NCBI GenBank assembly: GCA_003385605.1
Contig: QQUU01000063.1
Span: forward strand, 54,418 to 118,417
Reading direction: 5' to 3'
Origin: Bacteroidota bacterium
GTDB taxonomy: Bacteria > Bacteroidota > Bacteroidia > Flavobacteriales > Schleiferiaceae
DNA length: 64,000 bases
Positions 1 to 7,962 of this stretch are shown here, piece by piece. How positions within the stretch are numbered: the stretch's first letter is position 1; every line of letters starts with the position of its first letter. The notes under the pieces are model-generated. The model saw only the letters and a program-made list of their open reading frames with translations, searched no databases and had not been told where the DNA came from. The translations under genes and the position numbers were made by a program.

Positions 1-1
1 C

Positions 2-484
2 AAACGCCTTGAATTTAAAGTCGGCAACATGCTTGAAGCCCTAGATTTCGGCGCCTTCGATTGGGTGATGAATCTATTCACAAGCTTTGGCTACTTTGAC
101 GACGATGGGCTGCACCAAAAGGCCTTAAATCATATGGCGCAATGCCTTAAGCCCGGCGGCAAACTTGTGCTCGATTATATGAACAGTGCAAAAATCGCCG
201 CGCAATTGGTACCAGAGAACGAGGTTCATACAGATATGGCCACTTATAGCATTAGCCGAAAGATTGAAAATGGTATTATTGTAAAAAGTATCAAAGTCAG
301 CCACGAGTGTACGCTTGATTTTTTCGAAGAACGCGTTCGGGCTTTCAGTAAAAACGATCTTCACACAATGCTCGTAAATGCTGGTCTTGAAAATATTCAA
401 GTAAAAGGCAACTACGACCTCAGTACCTATAAAGAATTGGACAGTGAACGAATGATATTTATTGCACAAAAACCGCTATCATGA
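2..484 (+). CDS. SAM-dependent methyltransferase, C-terminal part (5' end outside window)
   Basis: The reading frame is open from the first bases of the window, so the gene begins upstream and only about 160 C-terminal residues are visible. The segment DWVMNLFTSFGYF followed by a KPGGKLVLDYMN stretch matches the motif 4-6 region of class I methyltransferases (core strand, then the 'LkpGG' turn). The SAM-binding GxGxG loop would lie upstream and is not seen. The tail, with FSKNDLHTMLVNAGLENIQVKGNYD, is typical of the last strands of this fold. The substrate cannot be told. Its stop overlaps the start of the ZIP transporter gene by four bases (ATGA), so the two are probably co-transcribed and translationally coupled. 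Confidence 0.8.
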   Translation, partial: KRLEFKVGNMLEALDFGAFDWVMNLFTSFGYFDDDGLHQKALNHMAQCLKPGGKLVLDYMNSAKIAAQLVPENEVHTDMATYSISRKIENGIIVKSIKVSHECTLDFFEERVRAFSKNDLHTMLVNAGLENIQVKGNYDLSTYKELDSERMIFIAQKPLS

Positions 485-1173
485 TCCCTTTAGTTCTCTT
501 TTTGGCTGTACTTATCGGTGGTAGTGCATCGTATATCATCAATACAAAAAGCGCCTTATTCAAGCTAACCCTTGCGTTTTCAGGTGCCTTCTTGTTCGGA
601 ACCCTAATGACCCATCTCCTGCCGGAAGTGTTCCAAAATAGTCGCGGCGGCCTTTGGGTTCTGCTTGGTTTCGGTATCCAATTGTTGCTCGACTTCATCA
701 GCAAAGGTTTAGAGCATGGACACCTACACACCCATGAGAACCGTATCCCTGTCCTACCCCTTGTCGGACTATTTATTCATGCATTTATCGAAGGGATGCC
801 TTTGGGCTTAGATACCATCATGCACGACCACGGTCACGATCACAGTACGAACGGATTACTATGGTCTGTCGCCTTACATAAAATTCCAATTGCACTGCTT
901 GTTGCCACAGCCCTTCGCTCTTCTGGATTACAAACTTGGAAGGTGCTCCTGGGTATTCTCCTTTTTGCCCTCAGCTCACCGCTAGGAAATACTGTGGGTG
1001 TAGGCCTTGAGCTGGACCCAGCATCATTCTTACCAGTACTCGGCATAGCTACTGGTTTACTGCTCCATGTCAGCACCACTATTCTTTTCGAAAGTGCGGC
1101 AAATCATCAGTTTAATGCAATGAAAATGTTTGTCGTAGCAGTTGGTATCGCCCTGAGTTTACTGCTCTTCTAG
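481..1173 (+). CDS. ZIP family divalent metal transporter
   Basis: A 230-residue integral inner-membrane protein expected to import zinc or a related divalent metal into the cytoplasm. It shows the ZIP signature in two helices: HAFIEGMPLG (around residue 100) and HKIPIALLVATAL (around residue 135), whose His and Glu residues form the binuclear metal site. Between them lies a His-rich loop (MHDHGHDH), as is usual for metal-binding loops of this family. About seven to eight hydrophobic segments are visible. The start ATG overlaps the stop of the upstream methyltransferase gene. No terminator is visible after it. Metal specificity cannot be decided from sequence alone. Confidence 0.9.
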   Translation: MIPLVLFLAVLIGGSASYIINTKSALFKLTLAFSGAFLFGTLMTHLLPEVFQNSRGGLWVLLGFGIQLLLDFISKGLEHGHLHTHENRIPVLPLVGLFIHAFIEGMPLGLDTIMHDHGHDHSTNGLLWSVALHKIPIALLVATALRSSGLQTWKVLLGILLFALSSPLGNTVGVGLELDPASFLPVLGIATGLLLHVSTTILFESAANHQFNAMKMFVVAVGIALSLLLF

Positions 1174-1253
1174 ACTGTTTTTCAGATAGGTTTTGCCATC
1201 AAGGTAATAGATAAAACCTAATAAAATCTTAACTAGTTAGGGGTTATCTATCG

Positions 1254-1261
1254 TACTTTTG
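1254..1261 (+). promoter_or_regulatory. Bacteroidota -7 box for the peroxiredoxin gene
   Basis: TACTTTTG is an exact match to the TAnnTTTG -7 element. It lies 27 bases before the chosen peroxiredoxin ATG. No strong TTTG -33 box is seen at the usual 17-21 base spacing, so initiation here may rely mainly on the -7 element or on an activator. Confidence 0.55.
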
Positions 1262-1288
1262 ACTCTCAAACAAAAAATAACTACACAA

Positions 1289-1918
1289 ATGGCTGTATTA
1301 GTTGGCAAAAAAGCACCTGATTTTACTGCGTCAGCGGTAATCAATGGTGAAGAAATCGTTGAAGATTTCAAATTATCAGATTACGCAGGTAAATACGTAA
1401 TCTTATTCTTCTATCCTAAAGACTTCACATTCGTATGTCCTACAGAATTGCACGCATTCCAAGCGCGTAAGGCTGAGTTCGAAGCGAAAGGTGTTGAGCT
1501 AATCGCTGTAAGTACTGATACTGAGCAGAGCCACTGGGGTTGGTTGCAGATGACCAAAGACCAAGGCGGTATCGAAGGTATTACTTACCCAATCGTAGCT
1601 GATACGAACAAGACCATCTCTCACAACTACGATGTACTTGACGGAGAGTGGACGTACGATGAGGAAGGCAACTTGAACGCTACTGGCGAAATGATTGCTT
1701 ACCGCGGTCTGTTCTTGATCGACAAGGAAGGTACTGTAATGCACCAGTTGGTGAACTTCTTCCCGCTTGGTCGTTCAGTAGATGAAGCAATGCGTATGGT
1801 AGATGCTCTTCAGTACTTCGAAGAGAAAGGGGAAGTTTGTCCTGCAAACTGGACACCAGGTAAAGAAGCAATGAAAGACACTCACGAAGGTGTTGCTGAT
1901 TACTTGAGCAAGAACTAA
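1289..1918 (+). CDS. Peroxiredoxin, typical 2-Cys (AhpC/Prx1 type)
   Basis: A 209-residue thiol peroxidase that reduces hydrogen and organic peroxides in the cytoplasm. The peroxidatic cysteine is in FTFVCPTEL (about C50) and the resolving cysteine in GEVCPANW (about C184), so it is a typical 2-Cys enzyme forming intersubunit disulfides. The frame stays open upstream to a TTG at 1259, but that codon overlaps the -7 box. The ATG at 1289, which begins MAVLVGKKAPDF, agrees with family N-termini. The gene is monocistronic, with its own promoter and a strong terminator. The reductant could be AhpF or a thioredoxin; a single-domain thioredoxin gene lies about 400 bases downstream on the other strand. 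Confidence 0.95.
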   Translation: MAVLVGKKAPDFTASAVINGEEIVEDFKLSDYAGKYVILFFYPKDFTFVCPTELHAFQARKAEFEAKGVELIAVSTDTEQSHWGWLQMTKDQGGIEGITYPIVADTNKTISHNYDVLDGEWTYDEEGNLNATGEMIAYRGLFLIDKEGTVMHQLVNFFPLGRSVDEAMRMVDALQYFEEKGEVCPANWTPGKEAMKDTHEGVADYLSKN

Positions 1919-1940
1919 GATCAATTTAGGTTCATAATCA

Positions 1941-1974
1941 AACCCGTTTGCCCTATGGTGCAAACGGGTTTTTT
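1941..1974 (+). terminator. Rho-independent terminator of the peroxiredoxin gene
   Basis: AACCCGTTTGC pairs perfectly with GCAAACGGGTT (11 bp) around an 8-base loop, and the 3' arm runs into TTTT. Confidence 0.92.
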
Positions 1975-2107
1975 ATGGCCTTGATTATCACTTCCGGCAC
2001 CCTCATAGAAGAAATCTATATACCATAGATCGAGTCCGAACCCCTGCAAACACTAGCATATAGGCGATAAAATATTTTCGCGCAAAAAAAGAATACTTTT
2101 TTTCACT

Positions 2108-2224
2108 GTAGCCGTGAACCTAGTAGAACCGACTAGGTTATAGGATATATGGAACATTCTGCGAAAGCAGATTTTCATGGCGGTTTAGGTAGAAAGGGGT
2201 CTTGGCGGGCCCCTTTCGTTTTTT
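2108..2224 (+). ncRNA. Candidate structured small RNA with its own terminator
   Basis: This sits in the only gap over 300 bases (1919-2297). Three paired elements are visible. A closing helix joins 2111-2118 to 2174-2181 (8 bp, one G-U). Inside it are hairpin 1 (2119-2124 with 2132-2137, extendable by two pairs that compete with the closing helix) and hairpin 2 (2158-2162 with 2167-2171) capped by a GAAA tetraloop. An unpaired stretch of about 18 bases separates the two hairpins. A rho-independent terminator follows. TACTTTTT at 2094 is a 7/8 match to the -7 box and would start transcription just before the closing helix. No plus-strand gene follows, so a stand-alone RNA is more likely than a riboswitch. 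I could not assign it to a known family. Confidence 0.5.
2192..2224 (+). terminator. Plus-strand terminator with no protein gene in front of it
   Basis: GAAAGGGG (2192-2199) pairs with CCCCTTTC (2210-2217), followed by six T (2219-2224). There is no A-run on the left, so it works only for plus-strand transcripts. The peroxiredoxin already has its own terminator 220 bases earlier, which implies a transcript that starts between the two. Confidence 0.85.
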
Positions 2225-2248
2225 ACAAACCTGCCAACAACAAGGCAC

Positions 2249-2279
2249 AAAAAAAGCCCCCAGCTGAGCTAGGGGCTTT
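2249..2279 (-). terminator. Terminator of the thioredoxin gene
   Basis: AAAGCCCC (2253-2260) pairs with GGGGCTTT (2272-2279). The A-run at 2249-2255 gives the U-tract on the minus strand. It lies 19 bases after the thioredoxin stop. Confidence 0.88.
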
Positions 2280-2297
2280 GTTAATTTCACAGGGTGT

Positions 2298-2615
2298 TTA
2301 CGCTGTCAAATCAATCAGTTTACGTAAATATTCTTCCTTACTTGCCGCAGAACCTTCTGCCAATGCTCCGCCTTTAAATGAGGCCAGGAATGGTAAGTTA
2401 TCTACTCCTGCTGCCTTACGAGCCTCTGGGCTATGTTCGGCGTTTACTTCCAAGAATACTACATCGCTGTAGCCTTCTTCGTTACTTACTCTTTTGTATT
2501 TCGGGGCAAACATTTTACATGCGCCACACCAATCCGCAAAGTACTTCACCACTACTCGATCGTTATCATTCAAGATCTGTGCAAAGTCCGCGTCTGTTGC
2601 TAATTGTACTGCCAT
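2298..2615 (-). CDS. Thioredoxin-family protein
   Basis: A 105-residue single-domain thioredoxin-like protein with no signal peptide, so probably a cytoplasmic disulfide reductase. The active site is FADWCGACKMFAPKYK: the CxxC is CGAC instead of the classical CGPC, which would be expected to shift the redox potential and partner choice. The cis-proline region (LPFLASFKGG) is present. It faces the peroxiredoxin gene across the intergenic region and could serve as its reductant, but that link is inference. It has its own -7 box and terminator, so it is monocistronic. Confidence 0.92.
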   Translation of the reverse strand: MAVQLATDADFAQILNDNDRVVVKYFADWCGACKMFAPKYKRVSNEEGYSDVVFLEVNAEHSPEARKAAGVDNLPFLASFKGGALAEGSAASKEEYLRKLIDLTA

Positions 2616-2634
2616 GTTTCTAAATTTTAAGGGT

Positions 2635-2642
2635 CAAAAATA
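2635..2642 (-). promoter_or_regulatory. -7 box for the thioredoxin gene
   Basis: On the minus strand this reads TATTTTTG, an exact TAnnTTTG match, ending 19 bases before the thioredoxin ATG. Confidence 0.55.
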
Positions 2643-2705
2643 TATAGATGATTCTTACTAGAAAAGTAAACTTGATTGAGCTTATCTATTAACTCATCAA
2701 TGCAC

Positions 2706-3611
2706 CTATTGTTCTATTTGGGCTCTGAATTCCTTGTGGTACAAATCGCGAATCAAACCGTCACTTACCCCTATTTTCGGCACGTAAATACGGCCACATC
2801 CCGACCATTGCATGGCTTTTAGATAAATCTCTAATCCAAAGGTGATAACGTCTGCACGGTCAAAATTCAGACCCATTTCTGTGATTCGACGATCGACATC
2901 TAGCCCTTCAATAAAGGTACGCTGCCCATCCACATATTCATAGCTTAGGGCTTCGGTAACCGGTTTCAAACTCAGCTTATGTAGTTTATTGATATTACCC
3001 CCTGCACCTATGGCAGCCTTGTCTTTCAATGGGGCTGCATGTTTTTCTAACCAACGTTGCATCTTTGTCCATTCGCCTTGTTCAACAAGTTCATTCATCA
3101 AACGAACTCCACCTACTTTAAAGCTTTTTGACCGTAAAACTTGTTTGCCTTCTATGATAGATATTTCAGTAGATCCACCACCAACATCGATGTAAATGAA
3201 GTTGCTTACATCTGCATTAATGGTGTCGTAGAGTTTGCTCGAGAAGACCAGACGCGCTTCTTCTTTGCCGCTAATTGTTTCAATTTGAATACCGGTTTTT
3301 CGCAGTACTCTATTCACTATCTGACGACCGTTTTTAGCTTCACGCATGGCAGATGTGGCCACTGCTCTAAAGTCTTGCACACCGTGCACTGACAATAGAT
3401 GCTCATAGGCCTTCATACCTTCTAAGAATCGGTCACGAGTTACTTTACGAATCTTTCCATACTTAAACACGTCTTGACCCAAACGTACAGGCAACCGAAT
3501 CATACTTACTTTCTTGTAGTGCGTATACCCGTCTTTATAAACCACATTGACAATGAGACAGCGGACCGAATTTGAACCGATGTCAATAGCGCCTAGTTTC
3601 GTTACTATCAT
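2706..3611 (-). CDS. ppx: Exopolyphosphatase / Ppx-GppA phosphatase family protein
   Basis: A 301-residue member of the ASKHA (actin/Hsp70/sugar kinase) phosphatase family that releases phosphate from the ends of polyphosphate or from pppGpp. The N-terminal phosphate-binding loop GAIDIGSNSVRCLIVN and the second loop FIYIDVGGGSTEISI are both clear, with GAGGNINKL further on. It is the short two-domain form without the C-terminal HD domain of E. coli Ppx. It begins three bases after the polyphosphate kinase stop, in a sixA-ppk1-ppx operon. That context favours polyphosphate as substrate over pppGpp. Confidence 0.9.
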   Translation of the reverse strand: MIVTKLGAIDIGSNSVRCLIVNVVYKDGYTHYKKVSMIRLPVRLGQDVFKYGKIRKVTRDRFLEGMKAYEHLLSVHGVQDFRAVATSAMREAKNGRQIVNRVLRKTGIQIETISGKEEARLVFSSKLYDTINADVSNFIYIDVGGGSTEISIIEGKQVLRSKSFKVGGVRLMNELVEQGEWTKMQRWLEKHAAPLKDKAAIGAGGNINKLHKLSLKPVTEALSYEYVDGQRTFIEGLDVDRRITEMGLNFDRADVITFGLEIYLKAMQWSGCGRIYVPKIGVSDGLIRDLYHKEFRAQIEQ

Positions 3612-3614
3612 GAG

Positions 3615-5663
3615 TTATCCTTTACGCAGCATATTTCTCACATAACTGTGCAATTCTTCCTGTGCCTTAATCTTAGGGCCGTGAAGCATGCGGTAGTTGT
3701 TTTGCTGCTGAGCGTCGAAAATTCGTGATTTAGAATTGTCTTTCCAAAGAATATCGAAGTGATCGCGCAATTGGCGTTGAATGGATTGGTCGTAAATAGG
3801 TACGGTAACCTCTACCCTGCGATTCAAATTCCTTCCCATCCAGTCGGCAGACGAAATGTAATACTGAGGATTTCCGTCGTTGTGGAAACAAAAAGCACGA
3901 GTGTGCTCTAAGAATCGCCCAACGATACTCACAGAAGAAATGTTCCTCGCTTTAGGATGTGCCATGTCCAAACAGCAAATGCCTCTGACTACCATCCTAA
4001 TTTGCACTCCAGCATCGCTTGCCTCATAGAGTTTATTGATCATGCCGTGGTCAGAAATGGAATTAATCTTCACCCAGAATTCGGCCTTCTTTCCTGCCCT
4101 CGCATTCGCTATTTCTCGATCGATGAGTGCCTCTAATCCCGAACGTGTCGTATTCGGGCTAACTAACAAGTGCTTGAAAGCGTACTGCTTATATGGACTT
4201 TCGATGAACTGAAATACTTTTCGTGCTTCTTTCGCAATTCGCTTGTCATTAGTCATCAAATGATAGTCGGTGTAGACTCTGGCCGTTCCCTCATGGTAAT
4301 TTCCAGTTCCGATAACACAATAATCTACAAGCTTCTCTTTACCCTCGTCTCTTCGTATGAGAGTCAATTTTGAATGCACCTTAAGCCCCTGTACACCGGA
4401 AACTACTTTGATACCCTCACCCCTAAGGCGATTGGTCCAACGGATGTTATTCGCCTCGTCAAATCGAGCCTGAAGTTCTATGAACACGGTGACCTTCTTC
4501 CCATTTTTAGCCGCATTAATCAATGCAGAAATGATCTGGCTATCATCAGCCAAACGATAGAGTGTCACCTTAATCTCACGAACTTTTTCATCAATAGCTG
4601 CCTCACGAAGCAAGCGAATGACGTTGCCAAAATCGTGATAAGGAGTGAACAGCATAATGTCTTGCTTTTTAATAGCCTTAAAAATGCTGCGGTCAATGTC
4701 TATGCTCGGATGCGGCACTTGAGGCAGTCGCTTGTACTCAAGCTCTTGTATCCCCATGTTTGGAAAGCGCATTAAATCTTTCTTATTGTGGTAGCGTCCA
4801 CCTGGAATAAGGGTGTCGAGTGCACTCACTTCCAGTCCTTCGACCAAGCGCTTTAATGTTGAATCGCCAATGGTTTTATCGTAAACGAATCGAACCAGAT
4901 CACCTTCACGTCGATTGCGCAACCCGCGCTGAATTTGCTCCATAAACGATTTACTCACGTCATCATCCAGCGACAACTCTGCATCCCGAGTAATCTTCAC
5001 CGTATGCGCCTCTATACTGTCGTACTTGACCGTATGAAAAATACTATCGAGATTGTGACGTAAGACGTCGTCCATATACATCACATACTGCTTACCGTAC
5101 TTCGGCAACTGCACAAAGCGCCCAGAAATAGAATACGGCACCTCGATGATAGAAAACTGCTCCTTACCCTTCTTGGTTAAGCGAACCGCGAGATATATAC
5201 TCTTGTCCCGTAAATAAGGGAAGTTTTTGGTCTGATTGATCATCAAATTGGTAAGCGCAGGACTGACTTTTTCACGGTACAATTGCTGCACAAAATTCTC
5301 CTGCTTAGCAGTCAACTGTGCCTCATTAATGATCTCAATTTTATAGCGCTTCAAGTCCTCCTTGATGTTATCGTAGATTTCTTGAGACCGTTGCTGCTGG
5401 TTGGCTACAATCTCGCTGAGTTTGGACAATAGCGCACCAGGAGTAAAACCTTCAAGGTTCTCATCCAAACCTTGCTCTTCGCTGAGTCGCAAACGACGGA
5501 TAAACGAATAACGCACCCGGAAGAATTCGTCCATATTATTGGAATGGATTCCGAGAAAACGTAATCGTTCAATAAGTGGGTTGGTTAAATCCTCCGCCTC
5601 TTGTAGTACGCGTTCATTGAAGCGTAACCAACTAATATCTCTGTTGAAATAAGTATGTTCCAC
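3615..5663 (-). CDS. ppk1: Polyphosphate kinase 1
   Basis: A 682-residue enzyme that reversibly polymerises the ATP gamma-phosphate into polyphosphate, usually membrane-associated. The N domain opens with FNRDISWLRFNERVLQEA, typical of PPK1. The two catalytic-domain histidines are recognisable in LKVHSKLTLI and in GTGNYHEGTARVYTDYHL; the second corresponds to the autophosphorylated His of the E. coli enzyme. The C-terminal phospholipase-D-like half (SSADWMGRNLNRRVEV) is complete. Its length matches the family. It is spaced by three bases from both sixA upstream and ppx downstream, so synthesis and breakdown of polyphosphate are encoded in a single transcript. Confidence 0.97.
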   Translation of the reverse strand: MEHTYFNRDISWLRFNERVLQEAEDLTNPLIERLRFLGIHSNNMDEFFRVRYSFIRRLRLSEEQGLDENLEGFTPGALLSKLSEIVANQQQRSQEIYDNIKEDLKRYKIEIINEAQLTAKQENFVQQLYREKVSPALTNLMINQTKNFPYLRDKSIYLAVRLTKKGKEQFSIIEVPYSISGRFVQLPKYGKQYVMYMDDVLRHNLDSIFHTVKYDSIEAHTVKITRDAELSLDDDVSKSFMEQIQRGLRNRREGDLVRFVYDKTIGDSTLKRLVEGLEVSALDTLIPGGRYHNKKDLMRFPNMGIQELEYKRLPQVPHPSIDIDRSIFKAIKKQDIMLFTPYHDFGNVIRLLREAAIDEKVREIKVTLYRLADDSQIISALINAAKNGKKVTVFIELQARFDEANNIRWTNRLRGEGIKVVSGVQGLKVHSKLTLIRRDEGKEKLVDYCVIGTGNYHEGTARVYTDYHLMTNDKRIAKEARKVFQFIESPYKQYAFKHLLVSPNTTRSGLEALIDREIANARAGKKAEFWVKINSISDHGMINKLYEASDAGVQIRMVVRGICCLDMAHPKARNISSVSIVGRFLEHTRAFCFHNDGNPQYYISSADWMGRNLNRRVEVTVPIYDQSIQRQLRDHFDILWKDNSKSRIFDAQQQNNYRMLHGPKIKAQEELHSYVRNMLRKG

Positions 5664-5666
5664 CCT

Positions 5667-6167
5667 TTAATTTTTTAATCGCTTGGGATACTCAAATTGA
5701 ATCAAATCGGCCCCTGGACCTATATCCTCCCAGCGTTGACAGTCAAATCGAACGATGACTACTCCAGTGGTTGGAACGTTGCGAACGCTAGCACTGGTCA
5801 TTTCATTTACAAAGTCAGTGATTCCTGGGTTGTGCGCAAAGTACATGGCAGCATCACACATGTCTGAGGTCTTCCGCACCACAGCAAGGATTTCTTCTGC
5901 ACTACTATGGTACAACTCATCGTCTATAGCGACCTTACTTGCGGGAACACTCAAGTTCTTCGCGAAGATTAAGGCAGTGTGCAAGGCACGCGTCGCAGGG
6001 GAACTACACATACTGAAATAGTCAGCGCTAATACTTTCTTCACGTAAATATTGACTGACGAGATGGGCATCTCGAATACCACGCCCTTTCAAGGGTCTAT
6101 CACGGTCGTCAATACCGTCAATCGACCAGGAACTCTTGGCGTGTCGAATTAGATAGAGTGTTTTCAT
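5667..6167 (-). CDS. sixA: Histidine phosphatase (SixA-type)
   Basis: A 166-residue branch 1 histidine phosphatase. The catalytic RHG-type motif appears as LIRHAKSSW, the variant typical of SixA-like phosphohistidine phosphatases, and the second catalytic His is in YFAHNPGIT. The open frame extends five codons upstream, but the ATG at 6167 gives the family N-terminus MKTLYLIRH. It is the first gene of the polyphosphate operon. In that setting a role in removing phosphate from a phosphohistidine, for example on PPK1 itself, is attractive but only inferred. An 83-base gap separates it from mazG, with no exact -7 box (TACTTTAC is the nearest). Confidence 0.88.
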   Translation of the reverse strand: MKTLYLIRHAKSSWSIDGIDDRDRPLKGRGIRDAHLVSQYLREESISADYFSMCSSPATRALHTALIFAKNLSVPASKVAIDDELYHSSAEEILAVVRKTSDMCDAAMYFAHNPGITDFVNEMTSASVRNVPTTGVVIVRFDCQRWEDIGPGADLIQFEYPKRLKN

Positions 6168-6250
6168 ACTTGTAAAGTACACTATTTCAGCGTATTCACT
6201 AAAGTAATTAAACTACTTTATCTCACATTTAACAATAAATTCAATCGAAA

Positions 6251-7036
6251 TTAATCTCTAGACAACTCCTTGGCTTCATTCCAAAGAACCTCCATTTCGT
6301 CTAAAGTCATGGAAGACAACTCTTTACCTTGGCTAGCAGCCTGTTTCTCCATGTAAGTAAATCTAAAAATGAATTTTTTATTCGTGCGCTCCAGAGCCAA
6401 TTCTGGATCGATATCACTCAGTCGCGCGAAGTTGATCAATGAAAACATCAAATCACCAAACTCACCTTCTATATCTTCTTGATTTCCAGATTTTTGACTA
6501 TCCTCAAACTCTCCGAGTTCTTCCTTGATTTTACCCCAAACGTCCTCCGGTTTGTCCCAATCAAAACCCGCTCCGCGCGCTTTGTCTCCAATGCGAATAG
6601 ATTTCACGAGTGCGGGTAACCCTCGCGGCACACCTTGAAGAACACTTTTGGTACCCTTTTCTTTAAGCTTGATCGCTTCCCAATTCGCCTTTACCTCTTC
6701 TTCAGTCGTAGCTTCTACATCTCCGTAGATATGAGGGTGACGGTGAATGAGTTTATCACAGACGCTGTTCAGTACATCGGCAACATCGAAAGCACCTTTC
6801 TCACTGCCAATTTTTGAGTAAAACACCATGTGAAGCATCAGATCCCCGAGCTCTTTTTTGATCTCATTCAAATCGTTCTCTTCAATGGCATCGGCCAACT
6901 CGTACGTCTCTTCAATAGTAAGGTGACGCAAGCTTTCTAAGGTTTGCTTACGGTCCCATGGACACTCAGCACGGAGTGTATCCATGATATCTAGCAACCT
7001 ACCGAATGCTTCTAATTTGGCCTCTCTTGAATTCAT
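6251..7036 (-). CDS. mazG: Nucleoside triphosphate pyrophosphohydrolase MazG
   Basis: A 261-residue two-repeat all-alpha NTP pyrophosphatase that hydrolyses NTPs or dNTPs to monophosphate and pyrophosphate, acting as a house-cleaning enzyme. The N repeat has CPWDRKQTLESLRHLTIEETYE and ELGDLMLHMVFYSKI with the EExxE/ExxD metal-binding residues. The C repeat has GFDWDKPEDVWGKIKEELGE and EFGDLMFSLINFARL. Full length. It is the last gene of the ruvX-def-TPR-DUF5606-mazG operon, two bases after the DUF5606 gene. Confidence 0.95.
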   Translation of the reverse strand: MNSREAKLEAFGRLLDIMDTLRAECPWDRKQTLESLRHLTIEETYELADAIEENDLNEIKKELGDLMLHMVFYSKIGSEKGAFDVADVLNSVCDKLIHRHPHIYGDVEATTEEEVKANWEAIKLKEKGTKSVLQGVPRGLPALVKSIRIGDKARGAGFDWDKPEDVWGKIKEELGEFEDSQKSGNQEDIEGEFGDLMFSLINFARLSDIDPELALERTNKKFIFRFTYMEKQAASQGKELSSMTLDEMEVLWNEAKELSRD

Positions 7037-7038
7037 GC

Positions 7039-7452
7039 TTACTCTGCTTCTTCGCTCGCTTCTTCTTCTAAAATACTGAGCAGATCATTCTTAACTAGAA
7101 TATTAAACCACTGTACTACCTTTTTGATATCAGAGGCATACACACGCTCCTGGTCGAACTTAGGTAAAACCTCTCCAAAGAAATCTTCCAATTGATCTTT
7201 TGAACTCTTATGGCTCAATGCCTCCTTACCTTCTGTAACCTCAGCCATCGCCTTGAAAACATCTCTTAGCGGCACCTCTTCTTCGTAGGTGTAGATTGCG
7301 ATATCTCCAAGCGAACTCACATTGGCATTTGCTGAAATTGCTGTACGCTTACCGTCCAACAAGCTTTCAACTACGACACCATTTTTTTGATGTGCAATTA
7401 GTTTGAAAAGACCGGGTTTTCCTGAAACCGAAAGAACAGTTCTTAAATCCAT
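7039..7452 (-). CDS. DUF5606 family protein
   Basis: A 137-residue soluble protein of a family known mainly from Bacteroidota, with no established function. The N-terminal part (LRTVLSVSGKPGLFKLIAHQ, then VVESLLDGKR) looks like a small beta-rich domain. The C-terminal half is helical and acidic, ending EEEASEEAE. It starts directly after the stop of the TPR lipoprotein gene and ends two bases before mazG, so it belongs to the def operon. The constant placement beside peptide deformylase and mazG is the only functional hint. Confidence 0.85.
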   Translation of the reverse strand: MDLRTVLSVSGKPGLFKLIAHQKNGVVVESLLDGKRTAISANANVSSLGDIAIYTYEEEVPLRDVFKAMAEVTEGKEALSHKSSKDQLEDFFGEVLPKFDQERVYASDIKKVVQWFNILVKNDLLSILEEEASEEAE

Positions 7453-7962
7453 TTATTGTTTATTTAACCAGTTTTGTATTGTATTCAATTCTTCGTCTGA
7501 ACTCAGCAGTAACAATGCCTCAGCCTGTATCGCAAGTTCATGTTTTGGATATCTATCCATCAATGCTCTCAAGTATTTTCTTGAGCGCTCTTTATCGTTA
7601 AATCTGTTTTCAAAAAACAGCGCCAATTGCATCATTGCCTCCGGCGCAAACGTGTGTTCCGGATACTTTTTAGTCAAGGTAATCAAGTAGTTTACCCCGT
7701 ACAGGTAGTCCTCGCCCCCGCTCATCAATACAAGACCGGCTTGCATCAATCGCTTTGGATCACTCAACACTAGGCTGTCCTGGGAAATAAAATGCTTTTT
7801 CGCAAATTCCAGCTCTTCACTTGTCGCAATACCACTGTCTATTCGACCAAAATAGTAGAGGGCAGAATCACTATCAGCAACTGTCGCTTGTTGGCCCTGG
7901 ACATCAGGCTCCGGGGCTGCACAAGAAATTAACCCAAGTAATGCTAGGAGGGCAATTCTCAT
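7453..7962 (-). CDS. TPR-type lipoprotein
   Basis: A 169-residue protein with a lipoprotein signal: MRIALLALLGLISC has a hydrophobic core and a LISC lipobox with Cys at residue 14, followed by AAPEPD, so it is probably anchored in a cell membrane facing the periplasm. The rest is helical, with tetratricopeptide-like pairs (LYGVNYLITLTKKYPEHTFA, KYLRALMDRYPKHELA). TPR proteins act as protein-protein adaptors; the partner is unknown. Its ATG overlaps the def stop by four bases, so it is coupled to deformylase translation. Confidence 0.8.
   Translation of the reverse strand: MRIALLALLGLISCAAPEPDVQGQQATVADSDSALYYFGRIDSGIATSEELEFAKKHFISQDSLVLSDPKRLMQAGLVLMSGGEDYLYGVNYLITLTKKYPEHTFAPEAMMQLALFFENRFNDKERSRKYLRALMDRYPKHELAIQAEALLLLSSDEELNTIQNWLNKQ

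Noticed and set aside
2149..2472. A 107-codon plus-strand frame across the sRNA candidate and opposite the thioredoxin gene
   Set aside because: It crosses two terminators, is antisense to a certain gene and has a composition unlike a protein. It is a shadow frame.
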